From assembly GCA_023213395.1 (NCBI GenBank), contig CM041465.1, forward strand, positions 219,425,741 to 219,489,740: a stretch of DNA of 64,000 nt. The letters are read 5' to 3'. The notes under the pieces are model-generated. The model did not search any database. It saw only the letters and a list, made by a program, of their open reading frames with translations, and was not told the origin of the DNA. Origin of the DNA: Cycas panzhihuaensis (taxonomy: Eukaryota; Cycadophyta). Below, piece after piece: positions 47,351 to 58,150 of this stretch; the stretch's first letter is position 1; the number at the start of each line of letters is the position of its first letter. The position numbers and the translations under genes were made by a program.

Positions 47351-47784
47351 ATTGAAGGAGATGACAATAGGACCATCATACTCTGTCTCATTCATGAAAA
47401 CCCCTTGTGGGCGCGGAAGGACAAGAGTAAGTCTCTGCTCTATCCCATTCATGAAAACCCCTTGTGGGCACGAAAGGATAAGGGTTGTATCATTTTAGAA
47501 AATTAGAACCTGTGAAAAACGGAAAGGGCATGGGGGATGACCAAATGGTATATGGAGACTCAGTAGATTTTAGCTACAAAATTTATTGTACTGATTAGCT
47601 ATCTGGCTTCATTTAAAGAGATGCCTGAGCCAGGTTAGTAGATTAGAAAATTTGTGGGTTTTCTTCCCCATGAGGGTTTCCCATAAAAGTGTCATAGTAG
47701 TTTGTTTTGTAAGAATCTCAAATGAAGACCTCATAGGATAGAATAAAATAGAATGAAATGACCTTCTACCATTAAGAGGGAGAT
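47351..47784 (+). other. C3 3' untranslated region with tandem repeat and purine tract
   Basis: A 57-bp-period duplication (47382-47485) shares CATTCATGAAAACCCCTTGT. The polypurine tract AAGAGGGAGA is at 47774-47783, directly before the LTR. Confidence 0.8.
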
Positions 47785-48082
47785 TGAAAAGGGTTAATGT
47801 CACAAGATCATTACATTAGTTGATTATTTCAAAAAAGGGTCTTAAGTAAACTTTAAATTAGATCACTTAAGTGAAATGCACTTTCATGTACATTATGTAT
47901 AATTTCATTTCACCTAACTCTAATGCTCCCTCTCTCAATATAAAAATAAAACCTTAATGGAGGAGATTCATTCTTACCTCCCCATTTTGTGAGAGTTACT
48001 TTCTTTCTCTTAAGTCTCTCTTGCTCCCATGTTTGCCTTTGTGTTTAGTGCATGAAGATGAAGGATAGATCCACTCTTTTGA
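47785..48082 (+). repeat. C3 3' LTR
   Basis: 298 bp, paired with 40505-40801. Its last bases read CTTTTGA where the 5' copy has CTTTTCA. Confidence 0.95.
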
Positions 48083-48373
48083 CAATTTGATGATCACTCC
48101 AAGGTAAAAGATGAAGAAGATAAAGTTCCTAATAAAGCCAGACCTACTCATTCAAATCAAGTTTGGAAACCATATAAGCCACACATTCTTGAGGAGGACT
48201 ACATTACAAAGACATCAATAAGGGATGATTATAAAGAATTGATCTCCAACAAAGCAAAGAAACAATCAACATATCTCTTTCCTAAGGTCTTTTTAAAGTA
48301 TAAGTTCTACAAATTCAAGGAAAATCTTAGAGTTTTATGTAATGAACATTATAGAGGAGAATTTTGGGTTTAA
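48083..48373 (+). CDS. G3 Gag-like protein, C-terminal part, open 96 codons
   Basis: Starting right after C3, a frame without an internal ATG stays open for 96 codons and stops at 48371, inside the 3' LTR. It is Lys/Asp/Glu-rich (DDHSKVKDEEDKVPNKARP, ILEEDYITKTSIRDDYKEL). It ends YLFPKVFLKYKFYKFKENLR then NEHYRGEFWV. The FPKVFL..YKFKE block matches G1 (FFKVFL..YHKFKEK) and G2 (AFKVFF..YHKFKEK). It is the best-preserved copy of the C-terminal module. Function unknown. Confidence 0.7.
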   Translation, partial: QFDDHSKVKDEEDKVPNKARPTHSNQVWKPYKPHILEEDYITKTSIRDDYKELISNKAKKQSTYLFPKVFLKYKFYKFKENLRVLCNEHYRGEFWV

Positions 48374-48636
48374 TATTCATTACATTATGTTAAAGTATGC
48401 ATGCAACCCATCAATAGTAATGGTAAGTTTATTCTAATATTTTGTTTTATTATTATTTTAATATTTGAATTTATCATTTGAGGCAAGCTCCTGCCCGCCT
48501 CCCAAAATATAAATTTATAGGGCATAATACCCCTGGTGTTCATCAACACCACCTTAAATGTGAATTTTGTTAAACTTTTTAATATGAATTAAAATATTAT
48601 ATTTTACTACTTTGCTCTATCCTCATATATTCTTTA
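48362..48636 (+). repeat. G3 3' LTR
   Basis: 275 bp, paired with 37428-37714. A 12-bp stretch of the 5' copy (GATGAAGAAATG) is absent, and the first TG reads TT. The preceding purine stretch AGAGGAGAA is the likely polypurine tract. Confidence 0.85.
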
Positions 48637-49233
48637 CTTATACTCTATATGTTTAGTATCAAGATGTCATAATCTAAGGTAAAACATTAGAGAGCAACAA
48701 AAGGGTACTTAAAGGGAATAGTTAAATTAAAGCTGTTATATCCAAAGGAAGATTCATTTCAGCGAATAAGATTTTATAATTTAAATTAGGCAGGGTACAA
48801 AGAGCAAAGAAAGTCTATAAGTGGATATTACTTCTTCTTGGGCTTTACACCAATCTCTTAGAGTAGGAAAAAGTAGCCAACAATAGCCTTATCAGAAATA
48901 GAAGTTGAGTACAAATTAGCAATTAGTGCAACTACTAAAGTAATCTAGCTTAGACAGCTTTTAAAAGATGTGAAACAACATTAATAGGGACCAACAACAC
49001 TCAACTATGATAATCAAAGTGTTATCAAGTTAACTAGGAATCTAGTTCTTCATGCTCAGATAAAGCACATCGAAGTTCATCATCACTTCATTTGAGAGAA
49101 AGTTCAAAATAAGGAGATTGATCTGATCTACTAACCAACTAAAAAACAAGTGGAAAATATTTTAATAAAACCACTTGGAAAAGATAAATTTTAAATATTT
49201 AAGGATAAGATAGGACTAAAGGGATAAAACATT
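48637..49233 (+). pseudogene. C2 RNase H, after G3
   Basis: Continues the C2 polyprotein: SICLVSRCHN (about 48645), SGYYFFLGFTPIS (about 48822), the box TIALSEIEVEYKLAISATT (about 48880) and LRQLLKDV (about 48950). The RNase H Glu residues are kept. Stops occur at least three times. About 15-20 codons seem to be missing at the G3 junction. Confidence 0.8.
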
Positions 49234-49242
49234 AAGAGAGGG
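49234..49242 (+). other. C2 polypurine tract
   Basis: AAGAGAGGG directly before the LTR. Confidence 0.8.
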
Positions 49243-49460
49243 TATTAAAAGGTAATGTTTTATCCTAGGAAGATTAAAAGGGGTAATAGACCTCTTACTA
49301 ATGTAATATATAAATGTATGTCTAACAAATGTCAAAGTATAATTTAGTAGTTATAGTTAGGCCCTTAGGGGTTACAAACCCTAATGGTATATATTCATGA
49401 GATCTCTTCTCAATAATTAATCAAACATTTTCTCTTTCATTCACTGGTCATTTTATAACA
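49243..49460 (+). repeat. C2 3' LTR
   Basis: 218 bp, paired with 33072-33288. The initial TG reads TA. Confidence 0.9.
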
Positions 49461-49573
49461 TTTGTGACCTTCTATGTGAACACAACTCCTATGCAAAATA
49501 TCTCCACGGCATTGACCTAGAGCTACCATCGTACTTAGTGAAATATGCATTACCTAACCTATTTAGTGCTTGA
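49461..49573 (+). pseudogene. Unidentified reading frame, 3' part, after C2
   Basis: Directly after the C2 LTR a frame reads CDLLCEHNSYAKYLHGIDLE, LPSYLVKYALPNLFSA, stop at 49571. It is in phase with the frame at 32816-33071, which stops at the other side of C2. The product is unknown. Confidence 0.35.
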
Positions 49574-49599
49574 ATTAGAGGTATAATGGTGAATTTAGA

Positions 49600-50200
49600 A
49601 GATTTGATTAATTTTTCATTAAATTTTTTTATCACAAGTTCACAGTTAATGGTCAATCTTAAAAATTTGACCTTGGCTTTATATATTTTTTTATAATGTG
49701 TTTCAAAAATTAAGTTATATTAGATTTCATTTCCAAGTCTATAGAGCACCTTTTTTTACTAAGCAAGTGATCATATGTAGTCATAAGGTGACCAGGCACT
49801 AAAGGTTGAAAAGGGATAAAGGCCCTCCAACTTAATTTTTTTGATCATTTTGAGGTACTTGTGCTCTTTTTCTTATAACTTTGTAGTTAGGAGTCTAATT
49901 TATAAACTATATAAACCATTGGAACTATAATTCAGACATGGTCATTTTGATTTATAATTTGAAGTATTTTGGAGCCTTTTTTATTGAGATATTATCAATC
50001 AAAGTTAACATTTTATTTAGAGCCTTATGTAGTAACTAATAAAGTAAATTTTCATGCTCATTTGATGGTCATTTAATGTAATTTTTTATTAATATTTCAT
50101 AAACATTGAAGCTTAATATTTGACCCTAGGGGAAGGTTTTTTAAATCCTAGTTGTGGCCTTATTAAGATCATTAATAAAGTTTAAAAGAGATAGAAGGTG
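49600..50200 (+). repeat. G-family leader remnant
   Basis: Shares order and wording with the G3 leader at 38960-39245: GGTGACCAG, the CCCTCCAACTTAATTTTTTT-like stretch, TTGTAGTTAGGAGTCTAAT and CCATTGGAA. No Gag-like frame or LTR is attached. It is a fourth, truncated member of the G family. Confidence 0.5.
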
Positions 50201-50349
50201 GTCCCAATTAAAGGGATAGGTGATGGTGGTGCATATCCCATTTTGAAGGTGTGCTTGTTTGTGCTCTCTCTAGTACTCTTGATTATGATTATATTTGATT
50301 TACATTTATGGTGATTTTATAAATCTTAGTTGCTCAAATTTCATTTATA

Positions 50350-51829
50350 ATAGATAATTTATTGTTAATTCCTAAGATTTATAGACATAATTATTTCATA
50401 TGGTCAAGAACAATGAAGGCTACTTTACAAGGTAAGAAATTATGGAAGATTATTTTTTAGGCTTATACTCCTATTCTTATTTCTTCTATAACTATTTTGA
50501 CTCATAATTAAGAGAGGCTAAAAGAATGATTAGAAACAACATATAGTGAAGCTAGTACTATCATATTTTATAATGTTCAAGATGATATATTTCCTAACAT
50601 TTGTAATCTTTCTAATTCTCATGAGTTGAATCGCATAAAAACATCATTTAAAGGAAGTAGAAACACTAGGACTCAAAACTTGAGAAGAAACTTTAAGAAT
50701 CTTGAGATGTATATTATAAAATCTATTCAATTCCTTTGCCACTAGAGCTCAAGATCTTGTAAACCTAATTGAGTGTATTAAACAAGTACTCAAACAAAGA
50801 GTTGTAGAGAAAATTTTGAGATTCACAAGAGAGATAATGAAATTTAAAATAGTTACTACAACCATAGAAGTGACAAGGGATTTATAAATGATGAAGATTG
50901 ATGAATTACTATCAATACTATTGACAGGAGAGGAAAAGAAGAGTTTAATTGATAATTTAGAACAAGCCTTTACTTCTAAGGCTTCCTTAAGAGGAAGGTT
51001 TAGGAGATCAAGCAATAATTCTACCACTAGCATATTTATATAGATATAGACAAGAACAATCAAGAACATATTTATCTTATGGACAAGGCAATTTTGGATA
51101 TGGATATGGATATGGATAAGGATAAGGATAAGCAGGAGCATCTTCATTAACATCAAATTATAGTCAAGGATAGTAAGGATATAGATATGGACAAGGACAA
51201 CAAGGATATGGATCTGGCCAAGGATAATAAGGACAATTTTAGTAAAAAAAAAGAAAGTTTAAGAGAAAGAAGCTACTCAAGATGAAGGAATCCCACTCCA
51301 TCAAGAAAAAGAAGTTATTTAAGAGGAAGAGGAAGAACACCATCAAAAGGAATTAGAAAAGGAAGAGGTTTTGTTACTTCTTGCTATAAGTATAGAATGG
51401 AATGACACTATTCATATAAAAAGATAACATGGTCAAACTACAATTGATAGAGAGGAGAACATTTTCTATATAAGCTTGAATGTTTAAACTTCTAATAAGA
51501 AAGATGAATGGTATATTAATTCTGGTTCTTTAACTCATATGTTTTATAATGTAGATTTATTTTCTAAGATTCATGAGAAAAACAATCAAAGAAAAGATAT
51601 TTTTGGAAAAGATAATATATAAGAAGTTAAGGATAAGGAATTACAATAATTTAACTAAAATTGGAGCAAATAAGAATATTTAAAATGTCTTATTTGTACC
51701 TAGATTAAGAAGGAATTTGTTATCTATTGGTCAAATAATAGAATAATAATATTGATTAGTCTTTGACAATGGAGAATGTGAAATAAGTGATATGTTGAAT
51801 AATAGAGTTATAGTTATAAGTAACTAAAT
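50350..51829 (+). pseudogene. C4 Gag and protease
   Basis: Gag begins DNLLLIPKIYRHNYFIWSRT, then MKATLQGKKLWKII. A Gly/Tyr-rich stretch with stops (51085-51240; units GYGYGYG, GYRYG, GYGSG) precedes a relic zinc knuckle CYKYRMEWHYSYKK at 51382, with two Cys lost. The protease site near 51525 reads INSGSLTHM (Asp replaced by Asn), and the segment RLRRNLLSIGQI follows. Most stops in the Gly/Tyr stretch stand between Gly codons where Gln would fit (TAA or TAG). Confidence 0.75.
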
Positions 51830-52437
51830 TATTGAGAAAACTAGGTCCTAATAACTAGAAATTGCCACCAAGATCTAAACTATTTTGCAACTAGTTATAG
51901 GAATTGAAATTGAAATTTAACATGTAAGTTCTTAAACTAGAGATAATATAATAAATGAATCAGAAAGCTAAAGCATCACTTATACACTAGATATAACATG
52001 GGAAAACCCTGGCAAAGTATTAAAGAAACATCTACATAGGAAAGTTATCGATCTTTATTATTTAATAATGGAGAAATATATGTAATCTATAGTAGAATAC
52101 TCACAGTAATAACCAACCACCTCTTCTCAATACAATATATCGAATACATCAAAAACCATCAATGTAATAAAAAAACACCCTAAATCAGACTATATAAGAG
52201 AGTCATACAAAGCACAAATCTCAACCATTAAATTTGGGGTATTTTGAATAAATGACCTTGATTCTCTTTATAATTTAATATGTTTTACAGTGCTAGCTTT
52301 TTTGCTCCCCCTATACACCTCAGCTAAGGAGGGCTCCTGCTCTACTTAGATCCCCCTATGAAAGTTTAGGGGGGAAAACATATTACTAACCTATCAAAAT
52401 TTTTGCCTTCAGAATATTATTATCATATTATCTAATA
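51830..52437 (-). repeat. C5 3' LTR
   Basis: 608 bp, paired with 56484-57118. It contains the GC-rich block also found in the C6 LTR, in decayed form (about 52300-52370). Confidence 0.9.
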
Positions 52438-54250
52438 ATATCCACCTTGACAATAATTTACCTAATATCTTTCTTAGACTATTCATTACCTTCTCTACAA
52501 ACCAAGAGAAGTCAAATACCATTTGAATTTTTCCAATAGTGCTGGTTTTATGAATATATTAGCACAATTCTATTTTGTGTTAACTTTCTCAAGTGCCACT
52601 CCACTTACTTCCATAACCTATCTAATAAAATGGTACTTAAGAGCAATATGTTTTGCCCTACTATAATAAGCTGGATTCTTTGCTAAGTAAATGGCATTTT
52701 AACTATCACAAAATACCTTTACCTTTTCCTATTCCCTTCCAAGATTAACTAATAGACCTTGCAACCATATTGTTTCCTTACAAGTATGTGCTACAGTAAC
52801 ATATTCTACTTCTATAGTCAATAATGTAATTGTATTCTATAATTTTGACAACCAACTAACCAGACCATTTGTAAGAGTAAACACATGATTTGAAGTAGAC
52901 CTTCTCTTATCTAAATCTCCTACAAAGTTTAAATTAATATACCCATAAACTTGATTACCTATACCATCAAAGGTGATGTAATATTCACTTATGCCTCTCA
53001 AATACTAAAGTAACCATTTCATTGTTGCCTAATGTTCCTTTCTTGTATTTGGCATAAACCTGCTAACTGCATTAACTACATGTGAAATGTCAAGCCTTAT
53101 ACATACCATGAGATATATCAAACTTCCTACTACACTGGCATAAAGTACATAAGACATATAATCCTTTTCTTCTTTATTACTAGGACTCATACTTATAGAA
53201 AGCTTGAAATGGAAAGCTAATGGGATACTCACTGGTTTTACATTTGCCATACCAAATCTAGTTAGTACCTTCTCCACATATTTATACTATGATAATCCTA
53301 TATTACCATTTTTCTTATCTTTATATATCTCCATGCCTAAGATTTATTTTGTAGCTCCTATATCCTTCATATCAAAAGTCCTAGCTAATTGAGCCTTTAA
53401 CTTGTTGATTTCTACCATACTCTTACTTGCAACTAGCACGTTATCAACATACAATAACAAGATAATAAATAAGTCATTGTCTAATAATTTAAAGTAAACA
53501 TAATAATCATACTTACTTCTTTTAAAATTTTGGCTTTCCATAAAGGCATTAAACTTCTTGTATGTTTGCCTGAGTGATTACTTTGGGCTATATAATGATT
53601 TCCTAAGCCTGCAAACAAGTCTTTTCTTGCCATCCTATACAAACCCTTCTAGATGATCCATATAGATCTCCTCATCTAAATTTCCATGCAAAAAAGTTAG
53701 TTTTATATCTAACTGATCCAACTCTAAATCAAGAGAAGCTACTAATGCTAATAGAACCTGAATTGAAACAAGTTTAACAGCTTATAAAAAAAATATCATG
53801 AAAATCAATACCTTCTTTCTGTGCAAAGCCTTTAGCCACTAGTCTTGCCTTGCATTTGTTAAGATTTCCTTCAACATCTACTTTTTTCTTGAAAACCTAC
53901 ATACAACTAATATTCTTCCTACCATGTGGAAGTTTTACCAATTCTTATGAATTGTTTTTCTTTAAAGCATCTATCTCTTCCTGTATAACCTTTTTCCACT
54001 TCTCATTATGGATATTATCTATTACTTCTTGATAACATATAGGCTCACCATCATTAGAAACCAAAGCAATAGAAATAAAAGAGTTGTACCTATCAAGTGG
54101 ATAACCGATTCATGTAGATCTTCTAATAGTTGGTGGAGGAGTGTCCACATACTCCTATAAATCTATTGTAGATTCATCTTCAAAAATCTCTTCCTAAATT
54201 TATGTTTCCAAAGATGGATGGGTCTCAAGCTTGACCTATTGATATTTAAC
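52438..54250 (-). pseudogene. C5 reverse transcriptase and RNase H
   Basis: Minus strand: the RT N-terminus is faint around 54000-53600. The catalytic box reads LYVDNVLVASKS near 53437 (second Asp is Asn), followed by ARTFDMKDIGATK. 53029-53277 holds VLTRFGMANVKPVSIPL and VGSLIYLMVCIRLDISHVVN. RNase H near 52830 reads TIEVEYVTVAHTCKETIWLQ with its Glu kept. Many stops, inactive. Confidence 0.85.
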
Positions 54251-55520
54251 TTCCTACTCCTATTTTACTTCAACTTCTATACTGTCTAATTTTAGAAAGG
54301 GAGATTTATCAAATATAACATCTCTATTAATAGTGATTTTATAGGCAGTAGGATCCCACAACATGTATCCCTTCACACCATCTTTATCACCAAAACTAAT
54401 AAAGATACATCTCTTAGGTTTTAGGTATAACTTGAAACATTGACTTTTATTAGTTAAGGCATAAGCATCAAAACCAAAAACTTTCAAATATGAATAGTCA
54501 TATGGATATCCAGTCCATACCTCTTCAAGAATCTTATATTTTATTGTAAGCGATGGTGACCTATTTACCAAATAACAAGTTCTCTAAATAGCTTCTTCCC
54601 ATAAGCCCTGCTTCACTCCTACATTACTCAGCATGCTTCTTGTTCTTTCTAAGAGTGTCCTATTTATGCACTCAACTATGCCATTCTACTGCAGAGTATA
54701 GTTAGTGGTCTTATGCCTTTCAATCCCAACTTCTCTACAATAGTTCTTAAACTCCAAAGAGTTTAACTCACCTCTATTGTTAGTTCTTAAACATTTAATT
54801 GACCTACTAATGCTCTTCTCAACTAGAGCCTTGAACTGCTTAAATACACTAAAAACTTTAGATCTCATTTTCAAAAATAGACCCATACCTTTATGTAGTA
54901 ATCATCTATGAATATTATAAATTACAATGATCCCCCATAAGATATTGTAGGTGTTGATCCCTACATATCTAAATGTACATAATCCAGAACACCTTTACTA
55001 GTGACTCTCTACTTAAAATTAAGTCTATACTACTTTCTAGAAATATACTATTTACAAAAATTTAAATCTAAAAGTTGTAAGTTAGGAAGCAACTTACAGT
55101 TCATCAACACCTTAAGTCCTTTCTCACTCATGTGGCCAAGTCTATAATTCCATAATTAAGTTGGATCTTCTATAGTCTTTGATGTTATAGTTACATGGAT
55201 GACATTTATACTTCCCACTAAAATGTAAAAGTTTCCTTTCTTTAAGACTTTTATAATAACCAAGATGCCCTTTGACACCTTTAAGACTCCTTCATAACCT
55301 GTGTACTCAGAACAACTAGAATCTAATTCACCTAAAGAAATTAGATTATTTTTTAGATTAGGTACATGTCTAACTCTAGTTAATATTCTTACTATATTAT
55401 CAAACATTTTAATTCTGATGCTACCAATGCCTATTGTCTTATAAGAAATTTTATTTCTCATAAGCACATAACCACCATTAAGAGGTTGGTATGATAAAAA
55501 CTAACTCTTGTGTGGACACA
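54251..55520 (-). pseudogene. C5 protease C-terminal part and integrase
   Basis: From 55467 down: SYKTIGIGSIRIKMFDNIV and RVRHVPNLKNNLISLGELDS, the segment between protease and integrase. Integrase core: LRTNNRGELNS near 54780 (second Asp is Asn) and NGIVECINRT near 54670 (Glu kept). The C-terminal part 54260-54571 reads YSYLKVFGFDAYALTN and KGYMLWDPTAYKITINRDVI. The protease active site itself is not clear. Confidence 0.8.
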
Positions 55521-56440
55521 TGTGGTGTAAAGCACCTAAATATATTAACTAATCATGATGATAATAGGAAACATTATAAGCAACCAAGACATCATCATCA
55601 TCCATACCTTTATTTTACTCCATCTTATTATCCTCCTTGGTAGGATCTTCTTTTTCTAGAATTCCTTCCTTTTATAGTAATCCTTCTTGAGGTGACCTAT
55701 CATATTGCAGTACTAATATCTAAGTTTACTTTTCTTACCTTTTGACTTTAACCTTAATATCTCCCTAGAGCTTTGTCCTCTCTCAATCATTTTTCCCCTT
55801 ACTATCGTAGCTTCTAATGTGGAGGTTTCAAGATTGGACTTCCTCCTCACCTCTTCTATTAGCAGAGCACTCACAATAGAATCATAGTTTAATTCATCTA
55901 TAGTGCTAAAACTAATTGAGGTGATAATATTATTCCAAGATTCTAGTAATAAACATAATAAGGTAAAAGCCTTGTTCTCATTCTTAATAGTGACATCGAT
56001 ACTAACCAACTGATAAATAAGAGTATTAAAAATATTTAAGTGATTATGAATTTGTATACCTTCCTTCATCTATAATGAGTATAACTACCTCTTTAAATAA
56101 ATTTGATTTGTTACTAATTTAGTCATGTACAAGCCTTCCAACCAGGTCCATAAGCTTATTGTTTTCTTCTCCCATGTGATGTTAAATAGAACTTCATCCA
56201 CCAAGTACAATTGTATTGTGCTAAGAGCCCTTTTATCTAGATCATCCCAATTGTCATCATCCATCCCTATGGGTTTCTTCAATTTACTTTTAAGAGCTTT
56301 GTATAATCCCTATTATACCATAACATCATATGCTTTCATCTTCCACAACTTGAAGTTGTTCTTGCCATTGAATTTTTCTACCTCAAACTTTACATTCCCT
56401 AGTTTTTCCATTTGGTACAAAAGAAGTAGACATTAAAATT
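55521..56440 (-). pseudogene. C5 Gag
   Basis: Minus-strand frames 56085-56282 (DDNWDDLDKRALSTIQLYLV, then DEVLFNITWEKKTISLWTWL) and 55713-56069 (IHNHLNIFNTLIYQLVSIDV, then LLCLLLESWNNIITSI) form the UBN2 domain. A relic zinc knuckle near 55710 reads Y-stop-YCNMIGHLKKDYY, keeping one Cys and the His. Confidence 0.8.
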
Positions 56441-56466
56441 TTCACAAACTCACTGTAAAAATAAAA

Positions 56467-56481
56467 GTGGATCTAATACCA
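56467..56481 (-). other. C5 primer binding site
   Basis: TGGTATTAGATCCAC on the minus strand, two bases from the LTR. It resembles the C1 site. Confidence 0.75.
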
Positions 56482-56483
56482 CT

Positions 56484-57118
56484 TGTTGAGAAAACTAGGT
56501 CCAAGATCTAAACTATTTTATAATTAGTTACAGGAATTAAAACTAAAATTTAACATATAAATTCTTAAACCAAAGATAATATAATAAATAAATAAATAAG
56601 CCAAAGTATCAGATATGCACTAGATATAATATAGTAAAACCCTAGTTGTGTGCTAGGAAAATATCCACATAGGAAAGGTATCGATCTTTATTATCCAAGA
56701 ATAGAGAAATATACATAATTTATAATAAAATGCTCATAACAATAATAATTAGCCATCTCTTTTCAATACAATATATCCAATATATAAAAAACCATCAACA
56801 TAATAAAAAAACACCCTAAATTAGGCCATATGAGAGAGTCATATAAGACACAAATCTTGACCATTAAATTTGGGGTATTTTGAATGAATGACCTTGATTC
56901 TCTTTATAATTTAGTATGATTTGCAATGCTAGTTTTTTAGGGTGGGGGCTACCACCCCTAAACCCTCTCTTTGTAGGGGGGATTCTAGCTCTCCCCATAT
57001 CCCCCAGCCAAGGGAGGCTCCCGCCCCTCTTGGACCCCCCCATGAAAGTTTAGGGGGAAAACTACACTACTAACCTGTCAAAATTTTTACTTCCAAAATA
57101 TTATCACATTATCTAATA
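56484..57118 (-). repeat. C5 5' LTR
   Basis: 635 bp. It holds a well-preserved GC-rich block at 56938-57056, in contrast to the AT-rich rest. Confidence 0.9.
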
Positions 57119-58150
57119 CAAATGAAAAAAGATAAATTATTCAAACTTGTACATACTCTACTTTTATAATTATTGAATATTTCAATCTCAAATGATAACA
57201 TGTTTTGGTATCATACTTTTGGTCATCTTAATTATAGTGCACTTAGTACTTTAAAGAGGAAAAGTATGGTTATAGGACTTATAACTATTCAAAGTAATAA
57301 TGGAGTTTGTAAAGGTTGTATCTATGCAAAACAACATAGAGAAAGTTTTCTTAATTTAGATTTCTAAACTAGATACCCACTCTAATTAGTTCATGCAAAT
57401 TTATGTGGCCTAATGAGAACTCCTACATTTGGAAATACCATATTTTTCTTGATTCTTATTAATAATTTTATAAGGAAATTTTGGGTTTATTTCCTTAAGG
57501 AAAAGCTTAAAATATTTTTTATATTTGTTAAATTTAGAGTTATAGATAAAAGGTAAAGTAGTTACAGGTTGCAAACTCTTCGTTCAGATAATGGTAGTGA
57601 GTTTATCTTAAATGATTTTAGAGATTTATATAATAAAGTTAGCATAAGAAGGTAATTTATTACTCCATATACACCTCAACGAAATAAAGTTGATAAAAGG
57701 AAAATTAGAATGACTATATAAATGACTAAATGAATGCTTAAGACAAAAGAGTTAAGTAATAAATATTGGGTTAAAGTAGTAATTACTAATGTATATCTGC
57801 TAAGTAGGATTCCTACAAAGGTAATTAAGGATTTAACTCCTAAAGAATGTTGTATAGGATACAAGTCAGATGTTTCATATTTAAAACTCTTTGGATGCAT
57901 TGTTTATGCTCACATTCCTCATGAGATCAGATCCAAGTTAGAAAGTAAAAGTATCAAGTGCATTTTCATAGGCTACTCAAATGAATGAAATGCCTAGAGA
58001 TTATTTGAACTAGTTGTAAAGAAATTCATGGTAAGTGGAGTTATGATTTTTGATAAGAGTGCAATCTACAAACTTAAAGAAGACAAAGGAAAGTAGGTTG
58101 TTATTGGAGTTAATCAAGAACCATTTCTACTTTAAAATTCATTTTCATTG
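57119..58150 (+). pseudogene. C4 integrase, after C5
   Basis: Zinc segment FWYHTFGHLNYSALSTLKRK and CKGCIYAKQH (57199-57330). Core: first Asp position is Asn (VHANLCGL, about 57395), second kept (LRSDNGSEF, about 57585), Glu is Lys (NKVDKRKIRM, about 57685). The C-terminal stretch 57734-57988 is open: SRIPTKVIKDLTPKECCIGY and SYLKLFGCIVYAHIPHEIRS. Two of three catalytic residues are lost. Confidence 0.85.

Larger units (their letters stand above)
40505..48082 (+). mobile_element. C3: Ty1/copia element, youngest in the window
   Basis: 7,578 bp, with LTRs at 40505-40801 and 47785-48082. I counted about 13 differences in 297 positions, 11 of them transitions. Primer site TGGTATCAGAGC at 40804-40815, a 2-kb leader, gag from 42795, then protease-integrase, RT, RNase H and purine tract AAGAGGGAGA. 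It sits inside the G3 Gag-like frame. No target duplication is evident (TAAAG left, CAATT right). Gag has a frame break and RT several stops, but protease-integrase is open for 428 codons. Confidence 0.95.
37428..48636 (+). mobile_element. G3: Gag-like-only LTR element, carrying nested C3
   Basis: LTRs at 37428-37714 and 48362-48636 flank a leader, a Gag-like frame and the C3 insertion. Flanks TTTAT (37423-37427) and CTTAT (48637-48641) are a 5-bp target duplication with one mismatch. Without C3 the element is about 3.6 kb, near the 4.35 kb of G2. LTR identity is about 85-88% by eye. There is no pol domain of its own, and the pol domains inside belong to C3. Confidence 0.85.
33072..49460 (+). 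mobile_element. C2: Ty1/copia element carrying nested G3 and C3
   Basis: LTRs at 33072-33288 and 49243-49460 (217 and 218 bp, about 87% identical by eye) enclose gag, protease, integrase, RT and RNase H. Primer site TGGTATCAAAGC lies at 33289-33300 and purine tract AAGAGAGGG at 49234-49242. G3 inserted between the RT core and RNase H at 37428. Removing G3 and its inner C3 leaves about 5.2 kb, a usual copia length. No clear target duplication is seen (TTCAT left, TTTGT right). All domains are broken by stops. Confidence 0.9.
51830..57118 (-). mobile_element. C5: Ty1/copia element nested in C4
   Basis: LTRs at 51830-52437 and 56484-57118 (608 and 635 bp) flank a full minus-strand set of gag, protease, integrase, RT and RNase H. 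Primer site TGGTATTAGATCCAC lies at 56467-56481, purine tract AAGGTGGAT at the left LTR. Flanks TAAAT (51825-51829) and CAAAT (57119-57123) are a 5-bp target duplication with one mismatch. On the minus strand the LTR starts TATTAGATAAT and ends CTCAACA, i.e. TA...CA. Confidence 0.9.

Noticed and set aside
40495-48090. Target duplication of C3
   Set aside because: Flanks TAAAG and CAATT do not match. The LTR ends are well defined by the pair, so I report the absence rather than force a match.
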